This document shows, piece by piece, positions 36,438 through 47,793 of a DNA stretch of 64,000 nt. Each line of letters begins with the position of its first letter. Positions within the stretch are counted from its first letter, which is position 1. The notes below the pieces were generated by a model. It was given only the letters and a program-made list of their open reading frames with translations. It was not told the DNA's origin and made no database searches. Source of the DNA: Sulfurimonas sp. Lineage in GTDB: Bacteria > Campylobacterota > Campylobacteria > Campylobacterales > Sulfurimonadaceae. Where the stretch lies: the NCBI GenBank assembly GCA_028687935.1, contig JAQTZE010000001.1, positions 124,001 to 188,000 of the forward strand. The letters run 5' to 3'. The position numbers and the translations under genes were made by a program.

Positions 36438-37912
36438 AAAAACTCAACATTTTACTGGCAGCCTCAGAAGTCGTCCCTTTTGCCAAGAGCGGGGGACTTG
36501 CTGATGTTGCAGGTGCACTTCCAAAAGCTTTGCGTGCTCTGGGGCATGATGTACGAGTCGTGATGCCTCGTTACTATATCGTGGACAAAGAAAAATATGG
36601 TCTCAAACGCATGGAAGGCTCACTCGGTGTACCGATGGGCTCTAAAGGCGAACTCTGGGCAGCCGTCTATGAAGGTCTACTTCCAGGATCTGATGTACCA
36701 GTCTATTTTATAGAGTATGATGCTTATTTTGGCAGAAAAGGTCTCTATGATGAAGATGGAAAAGGATTTGTAGATAACGACAAACGCTTTATTTTCTTCT
36801 CAAAAGCTGTGATGCAGCTGGCCAAAAAGCTGCGTTTTCATCCTGATGTCATCCACGCAAATGATTGGCATACAGCATCTATACCAGTTCTGCTCAATAC
36901 GACGTATGCCTATGATGAGGATTTTAGAGATACGGGTTCGCTGTTGAGTATCCATAACCTTGAACATCAGGGTAAATTTCCAAAAAGTGCTATGGATGTT
37001 TTAAGTGTTGGCTGGGGACACTTCAATGCGGATGAGCTTGAAGAGTATGACGGCATCAATCTTCTCAAAGGCGGCATCGTTCATGCCGATGCTATAAACG
37101 CAGTGAGTAAGAAATATGCGCAGGAGATACGAACAAGTGAATTTGGCTGTGGACTTGAGAGACTTATCAATGAAAAATCTTATAAACTCTATGGTGTTTT
37201 AAACGGTGTGGATTATGAGGAGTGGTCACCTGCAGTAGACACACTTATAGCACAGAACTTTGATGTGGATGCAATGGAGGGTAAACTTGCTTGTAAAGAG
37301 GCACTGCAAAAACGCTTTAATCTTCCGCTTCGTAAAAATGTCCCGCTTATAGGACTTGTTGGAAGATTGGCTGAGCAAAAAGGTATTGGACTTTTGGCTG
37401 CGGCGATATGGAAATTGATGGAGCTTGATATTCAGATAGTGCTTCTAGGTGCTGGAGAGAAGTGGGCAGAGCGTTTCTTTAGCGAACTCGTTGCACGCTA
37501 TCCACAAAAGTTCGCCTGTTATATAGGATACCAAAATGACCTTGCACACCAGATAGAAGCGGCAAGCGATATGTTCTTGATGCCATCACTCTTTGAACCC
37601 TGTGGACTCAATCAGATATACAGTTTGCGTTATGGAACTATCCCAATCGTGCGCGCTACAGGCGGCTTAGATGATACGATAGAAAATTACGACAACGATC
37701 ATAAAAGCGGAACGGGCTTTAAATTTTATGATGCGACACCTGAGGCACTTATCGGTACAGTGAAATGGGCAGTAGATGTTTATAACCATGACAAAGAGGG
37801 CTTTGCGCAGCTCCAATCAAACGCAATGCAAAAGCGCTTTGACTGGAGTGAGGCTGCAAAAGGCTACGAAGAGATTTATGAGAAGATAATCGCTGGTCGC
37901 AGCAACACATAG
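36434..37912 (+). CDS. glgA: Glycogen synthase, copy 2
   Basis: A second GT5 synthase in tandem, 492 aa. It starts KKLNILLAASEVVPFAKSGG and has VIHANDWHTASIPV, LSIHNLEHQGKFP, LIGLVGRLAEQKG and PSLFEPCGLNQIYSLRYG. It is closer to the standard bacterial GlgA pattern (GADVxGALPKAL, YYxVDKxKYG-like text) than copy 1. The start ATGA overlaps the stop of copy 1, so the two are co-translated. Two synthases may differ in donor (ADP- or UDP-glucose) or chain length; this cannot be read from sequence. Confidence 0.93.
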   Translation: MKKLNILLAASEVVPFAKSGGLADVAGALPKALRALGHDVRVVMPRYYIVDKEKYGLKRMEGSLGVPMGSKGELWAAVYEGLLPGSDVPVYFIEYDAYFGRKGLYDEDGKGFVDNDKRFIFFSKAVMQLAKKLRFHPDVIHANDWHTASIPVLLNTTYAYDEDFRDTGSLLSIHNLEHQGKFPKSAMDVLSVGWGHFNADELEEYDGINLLKGGIVHADAINAVSKKYAQEIRTSEFGCGLERLINEKSYKLYGVLNGVDYEEWSPAVDTLIAQNFDVDAMEGKLACKEALQKRFNLPLRKNVPLIGLVGRLAEQKGIGLLAAAIWKLMELDIQIVLLGAGEKWAERFFSELVARYPQKFACYIGYQNDLAHQIEAASDMFLMPSLFEPCGLNQIYSLRYGTIPIVRATGGLDDTIENYDNDHKSGTGFKFYDATPEALIGTVKWAVDVYNHDKEGFAQLQSNAMQKRFDWSEAAKGYEEIYEKIIAGRSNT

Positions 37913-37920
37913 GAATGAAC

Positions 37921-39861
<1,941 letters not shown>

Positions 39862-39926
39862 CAAAATAAGCTTTTTTTTATATGTTTAAGAATAAAATTA
39901 AATTAAATTACCTCAAGGTGGATAAG

Positions 39927-40322
39927 ATGAATTTTCCAAGATTAATGGTGTCGTTTTTAGTAAGTATTACGTTGTTTGCTCAAGTTTCTTGGGCACAGGT
40001 GGCTTCAACTGAAGCTCTATTCGCACATGCCGCAACGCCTACTGCAAAAGAAAAGCTCTCTGCTTTGACTGCGCGTGAAGATGTAGCTGCTAAGTTTGTA
40101 GAGATGGGTGTAAATCCTGAACTCATACAGCAAAGAATAGCTGCGATGAGTGAAGAGGAAGCTTTGCTAGTTTCACATGATATAGATACACTTCCTGCGG
40201 GAGCAGATGCTGGTATGTCTTTACTTGGGGCTGTAGTTTTTGTTTTTATTGTTTTACTGGTGACAGATCTTTTAGGTCTTACAAAAGTATTTAACTTTAC
40301 AAAACCTATCGTAAACAAATAA
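39927..40322 (+). CDS. PA2779-family small membrane protein
   Basis: 131 aa from ATG 39927, which follows AAGGTGGA; the frame begins upstream at 39882. It has an N-terminal signal (MVSFLVSITLFAQVSWAQ), a helical middle with VAAKFVEMGVNPELIQQRIA and MSEEEALLVSHDIDTLPAG, and a C-terminal membrane helix ending TDLLGLTKVFNF. That layout is the PA2779 family. It is followed two bases later by the PA2778-like peptidase, the usual pairing. Its biochemical role is not known. Confidence 0.8.
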   Translation: MNFPRLMVSFLVSITLFAQVSWAQVASTEALFAHAATPTAKEKLSALTAREDVAAKFVEMGVNPELIQQRIAAMSEEEALLVSHDIDTLPAGADAGMSLLGAVVFVFIVLLVTDLLGLTKVFNFTKPIVNK

Positions 40323-40323
40323 G

Positions 40324-41283
40324 GTGGCGTTCAAGCACATTTCTTCGTGCTTCTTTGCATTTGGTACTCTTTTTTTTATGAGTGCCTGTGCACCAAAAAA
40401 TCCTCTTCCTAAGGATATTGATACACCTTCTTCTCAACTCTTAGTTCCTTTTATTGCTCCACGTTCTGAGCTTTGCGCTTCATCTTCTATAGAGATGCTT
40501 GCATTATATTGGCACTCTAAAACTTCTTTTACTCCGGCTTTAACACTTGGCGAGTTAGATGAGCGAACTCTTATCCCTGCAAAAGGTGGGACACTACAGA
40601 TAGAACTTATCGCTGCTGCACGTGCGGATGGTTTGATTGCATATCCTTTACGCGGTGGTTTTGAATCGCTCACTAGAGAGCTCTTTGTAGGGCATCCTCT
40701 CATCGTCTTAGTGAACAGAAGTTTTGCTTGGTATCCACTTTGGCACTATGCCACTCTCACTGGATATAACGCACAAACGCAGCACTTTATGACGCATTTT
40801 GCAAAGAGTCCCGATGAACTACTCTCATATAGTACATTTACTGCTATTTGGGAAAGAAGTGAAAAATGGGGTGTCATCCTTTTACCACCAGGGGAACTGC
40901 CTTTGACTCTTGAAGCCGAAGAGATAGTTCGCAGCATTTATGAATTTGAGAGTGTAGGGAAGATAGAAGGAGCTATAGTATCTTATGAGACGGCGTATTT
41001 ACGATGGCCAAAAGATACTAATCTTCTTTTTGCACTAGCAAATGCATACTACAAAACGCAACAGTTGCAAAAAGCCGAAACCATATATAAAGATATCCTC
41101 TCAATTAATCCCGCTCATGCACTTGCAAGAAATAATCTTGCAGATCTTCTATGCAGTATGGGTAGATCTTATGAAGCTTTAAATATTATTGAAGAAGCTA
41201 CGAGCAAAGAGGCGCAAACGCAGAGTATCTTAAACGCAACACATCAAGAGATCTTGCAGGGCTGCAAAAAGAGAGTGGATTAA
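40324..41283 (+). CDS. PA2778-family C39-like cysteine peptidase lipoprotein with TPRs
   Basis: 319 aa with a GTG start two bases after the PA2779-like stop. The signal FAFGTLFFMSAC ends in a lipobox. A peptidase-like domain follows: SELCASSSIEMLALYW carries the likely catalytic Cys, GHPLIVLVNRS and YPLWHYATLTGYN the His region. TPR repeats come after about residue 195 (LLFALANAYYKTQQLQKAE). The pair with PA2779 is common, but its substrate is unknown. The last four bases overlap the convergent porin gene. Confidence 0.82.
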   Translation: MAFKHISSCFFAFGTLFFMSACAPKNPLPKDIDTPSSQLLVPFIAPRSELCASSSIEMLALYWHSKTSFTPALTLGELDERTLIPAKGGTLQIELIAAARADGLIAYPLRGGFESLTRELFVGHPLIVLVNRSFAWYPLWHYATLTGYNAQTQHFMTHFAKSPDELLSYSTFTAIWERSEKWGVILLPPGELPLTLEAEEIVRSIYEFESVGKIEGAIVSYETAYLRWPKDTNLLFALANAYYKTQQLQKAETIYKDILSINPAHALARNNLADLLCSMGRSYEALNIIEEATSKEAQTQSILNATHQEILQGCKKRVD

Positions 41284-42053
41284 AAATTATATTTTACGCT
41301 ATAGATAAATCCCTCTTGTGTGGCTGATCCAAGTTCATTATCGGCATATCGGTATTGTAGTCCGGTCGTGATTTGAGTAAGAGGATGCCACCATAGCGCA
41401 AGAGAGCCTTGCAGACCGTTTTTGTTTGCGTAACCATCCTTCTCATTGCGAGCAAAAGTCATCTCGTGCCAGTTAGAGAGAGAAAATTTTTGCTCTGCAA
41501 GAGAAAAATTATATAAAAATGTCCATCCTGCCATGATACCGTTATAGCCGCTGTAGTAGCTGCTCTCTTGATAGTGTGAGCCGATAAATGGGCGTAACCA
41601 GCCAGAATCACTTACTATTTTATATGAGACTCCTGTGATGAGATTGTGAATATAGTAGTCGTTGGAGTGAAAATTATAATCATGGATATGCAGGGCAAGG
41701 TTTTTGTAGAGTGTGATATCAGCAATAGGTTTAAATGCAAAACGCTGGGCATCAGAGGAGGACTCTTCATACTTTCCTAAAGGGTTTTCGGTGTCAAAAA
41801 AGATATAAAACTCTCCCCAATCCCATCCTGCTCCGCCTTCGAGTTCTAGATAAGTAAAATCTCTTTTTTGTGTTGCATTTTCACTTTTTTGTGACCAGTC
41901 AAAATAGTTGAGACTTATATTTTTAAAAGAGTAGTTTGGAGTCAAAATATTTTTAGTAGTAGAAACTCCATCTGCATGAGAGATATTAAATAATATTGAA
42001 ATAAATAGAGTGCTTTGCACTAAAGTAGTCATAAAATGTTTTCTAGTTTGCAT
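41280..42053 (-). CDS. Tsx/OmpK-like nucleoside-specific outer-membrane channel
   Basis: 257 aa from the ATG at 42053, with AAAGAGATT upstream; the frame continues to 42098. It has a signal peptide (FMTTLVQSTLFISILFNISHA) and an outer-membrane beta-barrel pattern ending in Phe (YSVKYNF). The marks LEGGAGWDWGEFYIFFD and NISLNYFDW fit the Tsx/OmpK family of nucleoside channels. It lies divergently next to a nucleoside deoxyribosyltransferase, in keeping with nucleoside uptake. Confidence 0.82.
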   Translation of the reverse strand: MQTRKHFMTTLVQSTLFISILFNISHADGVSTTKNILTPNYSFKNISLNYFDWSQKSENATQKRDFTYLELEGGAGWDWGEFYIFFDTENPLGKYEESSSDAQRFAFKPIADITLYKNLALHIHDYNFHSNDYYIHNLITGVSYKIVSDSGWLRPFIGSHYQESSYYSGYNGIMAGWTFLYNFSLAEQKFSLSNWHEMTFARNEKDGYANKNGLQGSLALWWHPLTQITTGLQYRYADNELGSATQEGFIYSVKYNF

Positions 42054-42182
42054 AAGAATCTCTTTGTCTGTTGATTTGTTTTGGTGTTTGTAGGCCAATT
42101 TTATGCTATTTGCGCTTAAATTTACGAGGAATTTTTTAAATAAATGCTATTATATTTTAAAAATTGAATAAGGTTATTTAGG

Positions 42183-42689
42183 GTGAAAAAAATTTATATT
42201 GCGGGGCCTGATGTTTTTGAGAGAAACTCTTTAGAGATCGGTGCAAAGTATCTACATTTATGCGAGAAATATGGCTTTAGCGGGAATTATCCGCTTGATA
42301 ACGTGATAGATTTTGACCAAGAAAAGCATAAAGTTGCACGTGATATTTTTTTAGCAAATGAGAAACTCATTGATGATTGTGATATTGTTATTGCAAATTT
42401 GAACGCTTTTCGTGGCAAAGAAGCAGATAGCGGAACTATCTGGGAGTGTGGCTATGCATATGCAAAAGGAAAGCGTGTCTATGGTTATATGCAAGATACT
42501 AAAGCATATATTGAGAACTTTGGCAAGAGTGAGAAAAAAGAAGATGCAGGTTTTTACTGGGATAGTGAGGAGAGATTTATAGAAGATTTTGATCATCCTA
42601 TCAATCTGATGATTACTTGTTCGACAGTTGAGATTGTTAAAGGCGGTTTTGAAGATGTTCTCAAAACAATAAGTGAGAATAAGATTTGA
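42183..42689 (+). CDS. Nucleoside 2-deoxyribosyltransferase
   Basis: 168 aa with a GTG start. It has the family pattern KKIYIAGPDVFE, CDIVIANLNAFRG, and DSGTIWECGYAYAKGKRVYGY, in which the Glu is the catalytic nucleophile. It swaps bases between 2-deoxyribonucleosides in salvage. A -10-like TATTATAT lies 28 bases upstream (42148-42155). The stop overlaps the TTG start of the next gene, so the two are transcribed together. The nearby Tsx-like porin suggests a nucleoside uptake and salvage pairing. Confidence 0.87.
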   Translation: MKKIYIAGPDVFERNSLEIGAKYLHLCEKYGFSGNYPLDNVIDFDQEKHKVARDIFLANEKLIDDCDIVIANLNAFRGKEADSGTIWECGYAYAKGKRVYGYMQDTKAYIENFGKSEKKEDAGFYWDSEERFIEDFDHPINLMITCSTVEIVKGGFEDVLKTISENKI

Positions 42690-45277
42690 AGTATATAGTT
42701 TTATTATTTTTATTTGTTAATTTACTATTTGCGGGACATATTAATGAAAAAAAAGAGCTTCGTAAAGTCTCCTTACAGCTTCACTGGAAATATCAGTTTC
42801 AATTTGCAGGATTTATTGCAGCCAAAGAAAAAGGCTTTTATGAAGATGCCGGTTTGGATGTCCAGCTCAAAGAGTATCAGTTTGGGACAAATATCGTAGA
42901 TGAAGTTGTAAGTAAAAGAGCAACATATGGAGTATACAACTCAAATATTTTAGTCAGCTATTTACAAAATAAACCCATAGAACTTCTTGCATCATATTTT
43001 AAAAGATCAGCACTTGTCCTTATTGTCAAACCAGAAATTAAATCTGCGAAGGAGTTAGTCGGAAAAAAAGTCATGGCACTAGGAGAAGAGGACTTTGTCC
43101 TAAATTTTAAGTCAGTAATGGATGAGTACAAACTTCATCTCTATGACATGCAGTTTGTAAAACATAGCTATGCAATAGAAGAGTTTGTCCGTGGTGACAT
43201 TGATGCTATGACTGCGTTTATATCTGATCAACCACATAAACTTGACAAACTTGGAGTGCAATACAATATTATTAACCCTAGTGATATAGGACTTTTTAAT
43301 CTACAACTTGAGCTTTTTACTTCAAATGAAGAGGCACAAAACCATACTTCACGTACGACAGCTTTTAGAGATGCTAGCACGAAAGGCTGGGCGTATGCTT
43401 TGAGTCATAAGGAGGAGATGATAGATATCATTTATGAGAAATATTCAAAAAACATCTCCAAAGAAGATCTTAAAGCTGAGGCAAAAGAGATAGAACGTCT
43501 GATCTTACCAAAGACCTACGATATAGGTTCTATAGATGAGAATTTTTTACACAGACAGTTTGAAACTTTTGAGGCGAATTATAAGATTACACATGAAAAA
43601 AGTTTTGATAACTTTATCTTCAGAAGCATTCGCGATATAAAACCAGAGTTTTCACTCAGCGAGCTTGATTATATAGCAAAACACAAGGATATATCGATAT
43701 GTCTACAGCCAGATATCTATCCACTAGATGGATATTATGATGCGATGCATAGCGGTATAATGGGAGATGTCTACAAAGAAATATCAAAACAAAGTGGCTT
43801 GAATTTTGTACCTGTTGTATCAAAAAAATCTGAAGAACTTCGAATAAAGTTATTGGAAAAAAAATGTAGTATGGTAACTATTCTCATGGAACCGAGTAAA
43901 GAGCTTAATATGCTGCACTTGAGCGAGCCTTTTTTTACTACACACTTCACGATTTTAAGTAGACTCGATAAATCCTTTGTGGATGATCCTCATAGACTTG
44001 AAGGCAAAAAACTTTTGGTACGCTACGCTTCACATAAGGAGAAGATTTTAAAACGTTATCCTTATCTTGATGTAGAAGTTGAGAGCAATGTTTACCAATT
44101 GATGCAAAAGCTTATGCGAGATGAAGTCTTTGGTGTTGTGGCTATCAACGAAGTAGCGGATTATTTGGTTGACAAATATGGCTACGGAAAACTCAAAGTA
44201 AATGGTTTCTTGCTCAAAGACGGTTTTGAATATGGTAAGGTAGGAATTCTTTCAAGCGATCCTCTTCTTGCATCTATTATACAAAAATCTCTCCATTCTA
44301 TCTCAAGACAAAAACGAGAAGATATTGTAGATAGCTGGAAAATAACACGTTATCATAATGGAACAGATTACTCCTTAGTCGCTCGTATCTTAGTGGGGAT
44401 GAGTATACTCTTTTTGATTATGGCGTACTATCAGAGAAAGCTTTATAATTTTAAAGAACAACTTGCACAAGAGGTGCAAGCAAAAACGCAAGAGCTCAGA
44501 GAAGTCAATGAATCTTTGGAAAATAGTGTCCAAGAGAAAGTTAACGAGATCATGAAGAAAGATGTTTTACTTACAGATCAGTCAAAGCAGGCAGTTATGG
44601 GTGAGATGATTAGTATGATAGCACATCAATGGAGACAGCCGCTCTCTGCTATCACGCTCCAAATCTCTCATATACAGCTTGAAAAGATGATGGGTAAAGA
44701 GATAGATGAAGAGCAAAAAGAGAAAGTATTAAGTGATATAAGTGACAAAATTATGTATCTCTCAGAAACTATAGATGACTTTCAGACTTTTTTCAGACCC
44801 AAAAAGATTGCAGATTTGATAGAAGTAGACCAGTTGTTTAAAAAAGCACTGACTCTTGGCTCAGCAAAAGCAGCCCACACAAATATTGAGATCACTATTG
44901 TATCCTCTGAGGGGATAGTAATAGAAGCCTATGTAAATGAGTTAGTACAAGTAGTTCTCAACATCCTCAATAATGCTGTAGACGCTTTTGAAGATGTGAA
45001 AAAAGCTGAGAAAAAAATCGAACTCTTTGCACAAGAGCATAAAGAGATTATTTCTCTGTTTATCAAAGATAATGCTTCAGGAATCAATGAAGAAAATCTT
45101 AAAAAAATATTTGAGCCATATTTCAGTACAAAAGATAAAAATGGTACAGGTCTTGGTTTGTATATGAGTAAGATGATTATTGAAAAGCAGTTTGGTGGGG
45201 CAATTGAGGTAGAAAGTTCAAGCGCTGGAACAACTTTTATTATAAAGATTCCAAAGCGCTTAAAAAGTAGTAGTTAA
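42686..45277 (+). CDS. THI5-like sensor fused to a histidine kinase
   Basis: 863 aa, TTG start overlapping the previous stop. A signal peptide leads to a NMT1/THI5-like periplasmic domain (SLQLHWKYQFQFAGFIAAKE, KEKGFYEDAGLDV). A second substrate-binding-like domain of bac_3 type follows (about 330-550; SICLQPDIYPLDG). A transmembrane helix near 558-580 leads to a coiled coil and a kinase with AHQWRQPLSA (His near 646), VLNILNNAVDAF and GTGLGLYMSK. It resembles the GGDEF fusion at 51721, which shares the first domain. It probably senses a small nutrient-like ligand; the partner regulator is not in the window. Confidence 0.88.
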   Translation: MKYIVLLFLFVNLLFAGHINEKKELRKVSLQLHWKYQFQFAGFIAAKEKGFYEDAGLDVQLKEYQFGTNIVDEVVSKRATYGVYNSNILVSYLQNKPIELLASYFKRSALVLIVKPEIKSAKELVGKKVMALGEEDFVLNFKSVMDEYKLHLYDMQFVKHSYAIEEFVRGDIDAMTAFISDQPHKLDKLGVQYNIINPSDIGLFNLQLELFTSNEEAQNHTSRTTAFRDASTKGWAYALSHKEEMIDIIYEKYSKNISKEDLKAEAKEIERLILPKTYDIGSIDENFLHRQFETFEANYKITHEKSFDNFIFRSIRDIKPEFSLSELDYIAKHKDISICLQPDIYPLDGYYDAMHSGIMGDVYKEISKQSGLNFVPVVSKKSEELRIKLLEKKCSMVTILMEPSKELNMLHLSEPFFTTHFTILSRLDKSFVDDPHRLEGKKLLVRYASHKEKILKRYPYLDVEVESNVYQLMQKLMRDEVFGVVAINEVADYLVDKYGYGKLKVNGFLLKDGFEYGKVGILSSDPLLASIIQKSLHSISRQKREDIVDSWKITRYHNGTDYSLVARILVGMSILFLIMAYYQRKLYNFKEQLAQEVQAKTQELREVNESLENSVQEKVNEIMKKDVLLTDQSKQAVMGEMISMIAHQWRQPLSAITLQISHIQLEKMMGKEIDEEQKEKVLSDISDKIMYLSETIDDFQTFFRPKKIADLIEVDQLFKKALTLGSAKAAHTNIEITIVSSEGIVIEAYVNELVQVVLNILNNAVDAFEDVKKAEKKIELFAQEHKEIISLFIKDNASGINEENLKKIFEPYFSTKDKNGTGLGLYMSKMIIEKQFGGAIEVESSSAGTTFIIKIPKRLKSSS

Positions 45278-45495
45278 AGAAGACCCTTTTTGACCATGGA
45301 TAAGACGAGAGGAATATTGATTCCATCGTTGTTATAACCCTCATCACGGCATGATTTACACTTATTGCCAATGGGGCATTGATCATTTGCGAGTAGTGAT
45401 TCTAAATCAAAGAGAGAGTTCTCTTTGATGCATGCAGCGATATCACCTGCACTTAAATGATTGCATACACAAACTTCAGTATTTTTATCTATCAT
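45274..45495 (-). CDS. BFD-like [2Fe-2S] protein
   Basis: A 73-aa protein with four cluster-type cysteines: CVCNHLS at 9-15 and CPIGNKCKSC further on. This is the bacterioferritin-associated-ferredoxin (BFD)-like [2Fe-2S] layout, also seen in NirB and NifU. It may carry electrons or act with iron release. It overlaps the convergent kinase by four bases. A minus-strand TATAAT at 45517-45522 is a likely -10 box. Confidence 0.75.
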   Translation of the reverse strand: MIDKNTEVCVCNHLSAGDIAACIKENSLFDLESLLANDQCPIGNKCKSCRDEGYNNDGINIPLVLSMVKKGLL

Positions 45496-45516
45496 AAAAA
45501 CTCCTTATTATTGGCT

Positions 45517-45522
45517 ATTATA
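45517..45522 (-). promoter_or_regulatory. Probable -10 box of the BFD-like gene
   Basis: TATAAT on the minus strand, 22 bases upstream of the ATG at 45495. Confidence 0.4.
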
Positions 45523-45630
45523 GAGAAAGTGTGATTAATTTCCTTTGAACATAAATCTATTTTTATTTAGCTAAGAAAGCTGTTAATTATTTAGAGATAA
45601 AATAAAAAAAATTAACTGCGGATGTAAAGA

Positions 45631-47397
45631 ATGAAAAAAATTATTTTGTTATGCTCGATTGTAGGGATGCTCTTTGGGGCACCTCCAAAATTTTTGATGC
45701 CCGAAGAAGCATTTATCCCTAGTGCTTCTATCGGTACTGAGATGGAGATAGAAGCCAATGTGATAATAGCAAAGGATATCTATCTCTATGTTGATGAGAT
45801 GAAGTTAGAAGTAGATGAAAAAGATGGCATTAGTATCGCTAAGTTTGATGCACCGACATCTGTAGATCATCATGATGAAAAAGTCTATCTCGAATCTCCA
45901 AAGTTTCTTGTCACTTTGCAAAAAAATGAAGGTGTTAGCGGTATAAAAACTGTTGCGTTTACGCTTTCATATCAGGGATGTTCGGAACAGGGTCTGTGTT
46001 ATGAACCCCAAAGCAAGAGTTATACTTTTGATGTAGATAGTGCAAAACTCTCTGTAAAATCAGATAAACCAAAGAGTTTAGATATCGCTACAGTCGGAGA
46101 GAAATCTTCATCACAAGAGCTCTCCCAAACAGATGCTATTGCGGATACTATAAAGTCTGAGAGTGTGTTATTTGTGCTTTTGACTTTCCTTGGCTTTGGT
46201 CTGTTGCTTGCGATGACACCTTGCGTTTTTCCTATGATTCCTATTATCTCAGGTGTAATCATCTCTCAAGGCAAAGGCTTAAGTACAAAAAAAGCTTTTG
46301 CTCTCTCTGTTGTATATGTACTCTCGATGGCAGTAGCTTACACGATAGCAGGTGTTTTGGCAGGACTCTTTGGAGCAAATCTTCAAGCAGCACTCCAAAC
46401 GCCATGGGTTATCTACTCTTTCGCACTTATCTTTGTAGCCCTTGCGTTTAGTATGTTTGGCTTTTATGAGCTCAAACTTCCTGATAAGTTCGTTACAAAG
46501 ATAAGTTCTTCTGGTCACAAAGCAGGCTATATCGGTGTAGCAGTGATGGGCTTTTTGTCAGCATTGATAGTTGGACCATGTGTTGCAGCACCTTTGGCTG
46601 GAGCACTTGTTTATATCGGTCAAACGGGTGATGCACTTCTTGGTGGGATGGCACTTTTCTCTTTAAGTCTTGGTATGGGAATTCCGCTTATCGTTGTGGG
46701 TGTGAGTGCAGGTAAATTTATGCCTAAACCAGGCGAGTGGATGACGACAGTCACGGCGGTGTTTGGTGTGATGATGCTAGGTGTTGCTATCTGGATGCTC
46801 TCGCGTGTCGTTGATATGTATGTGACGATGGTGCTTTATGCTGTGCTCGGTCTTGGTTTTGCACTCTATCTCAATCCTTTTGAGAGAGAAGGACATATCT
46901 TCAAACGCAGCGTCGCTCTTGTCCTTTTTGCGTATGCGACAGCACTCTTTATCGGTGCGCTTGGTGGTTCGACAAGCATGAGTAAACCTTTGGAGTTTTT
47001 AAAACCTCAGGCGAGCGTCAGTGCTGCGACTCTAAACGCAGCCCATAAAGAGTTTATCAAAGTGACTTCCATACAAGAACTTGATACGCTTTTAGCAAAA
47101 AACAAGGGCAAAAAAATAATGCTGGATTTTTATGCTGATTGGTGTACTTCATGTAAAGAGCTTGAAGAGGTGACCTTTCAAAACGCAGCGGTTGCTTCAA
47201 AGATGAATGAGTTTGTCCTTATCCAAGCAGATATGACAGAAAATACCACAGAACAAAAAGCGCTCAGTAAAAAGTATGGTGTTTTTGGACCTCCTGCGAT
47301 GCTCTTCTTTGATACAAAGGCAGAACTTATGGAGTCCAAAACAGTGATAGGCTTTATACCAGCAGATGAGTTTTTAGCACATCTCGATACTCTCTAA
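45631..47397 (+). CDS. dsbD: Thiol:disulfide interchange protein DsbD
   Basis: Carries electrons from cytoplasmic thioredoxin to the periplasm. 588 aa. A signal peptide leads to the N-terminal periplasmic domain with YQGCSEQGLCYEP. Eight or so helices follow, containing AMTPCVFPMIP and IVGPCVAAPLAG. The C-terminal thioredoxin domain has DFYADWCTSCKELE near 500. All three cysteine pairs are present. It is followed by a small secreted thioredoxin nine bases later, a likely electron acceptor. It may support cytochrome c maturation. Confidence 0.95.
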   Translation: MKKIILLCSIVGMLFGAPPKFLMPEEAFIPSASIGTEMEIEANVIIAKDIYLYVDEMKLEVDEKDGISIAKFDAPTSVDHHDEKVYLESPKFLVTLQKNEGVSGIKTVAFTLSYQGCSEQGLCYEPQSKSYTFDVDSAKLSVKSDKPKSLDIATVGEKSSSQELSQTDAIADTIKSESVLFVLLTFLGFGLLLAMTPCVFPMIPIISGVIISQGKGLSTKKAFALSVVYVLSMAVAYTIAGVLAGLFGANLQAALQTPWVIYSFALIFVALAFSMFGFYELKLPDKFVTKISSSGHKAGYIGVAVMGFLSALIVGPCVAAPLAGALVYIGQTGDALLGGMALFSLSLGMGIPLIVVGVSAGKFMPKPGEWMTTVTAVFGVMMLGVAIWMLSRVVDMYVTMVLYAVLGLGFALYLNPFEREGHIFKRSVALVLFAYATALFIGALGGSTSMSKPLEFLKPQASVSAATLNAAHKEFIKVTSIQELDTLLAKNKGKKIMLDFYADWCTSCKELEEVTFQNAAVASKMNEFVLIQADMTENTTEQKALSKKYGVFGPPAMLFFDTKAELMESKTVIGFIPADEFLAHLDTL

Positions 47398-47406
47398 GGA
47401 AGAAAA

Positions 47407-47793
47407 ATGAAAAAAATAATTGTACTTATAGCACTTTTTGCGACTTCGCTTTTTGCAGATTTGGACTGGGTGAAATACTCAGAAGCGATGAAGATAGCAA
47501 AAGCTGAAAATAAAATAGTAATGGTGATGCTCTCAAAAAAAGGTTGTCCTGCGTGTGAATATATGAAAGACATTGTTTTTGAAAATGACAAGGTGATGGA
47601 AGCATTTAAAAAGAAATTTGTAGCAGTGTATGTTGATATTCATGATGACAATATACCAAATAGCCTCACATATATCGGGACACCGACCTTTCACTTTCTC
47701 AACAAATATGAGATAAAAATGGACAGAATAGATGGCGGTGTAAACGCAAAGGATTTTTTAGACAAGCTCACAGAAATTTCGGCTAAAAAGTAG
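47407..47793 (+). CDS. Secreted thioredoxin-like protein
   Basis: 128 aa with a signal peptide (MKKIIVLIALFATSLFA) and a thioredoxin fold with CPAC in LSKKGCPACEYM and a cis-Pro in GTPTFHF. Transcribed with dsbD, which probably keeps it reduced. Similar to SoxW/DUF255-like secreted thioredoxins. The last 11 bases overlap convergent lpxB. Confidence 0.85.
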   Translation: MKKIIVLIALFATSLFADLDWVKYSEAMKIAKAENKIVMVMLSKKGCPACEYMKDIVFENDKVMEAFKKKFVAVYVDIHDDNIPNSLTYIGTPTFHFLNKYEIKMDRIDGGVNAKDFLDKLTEISAKK

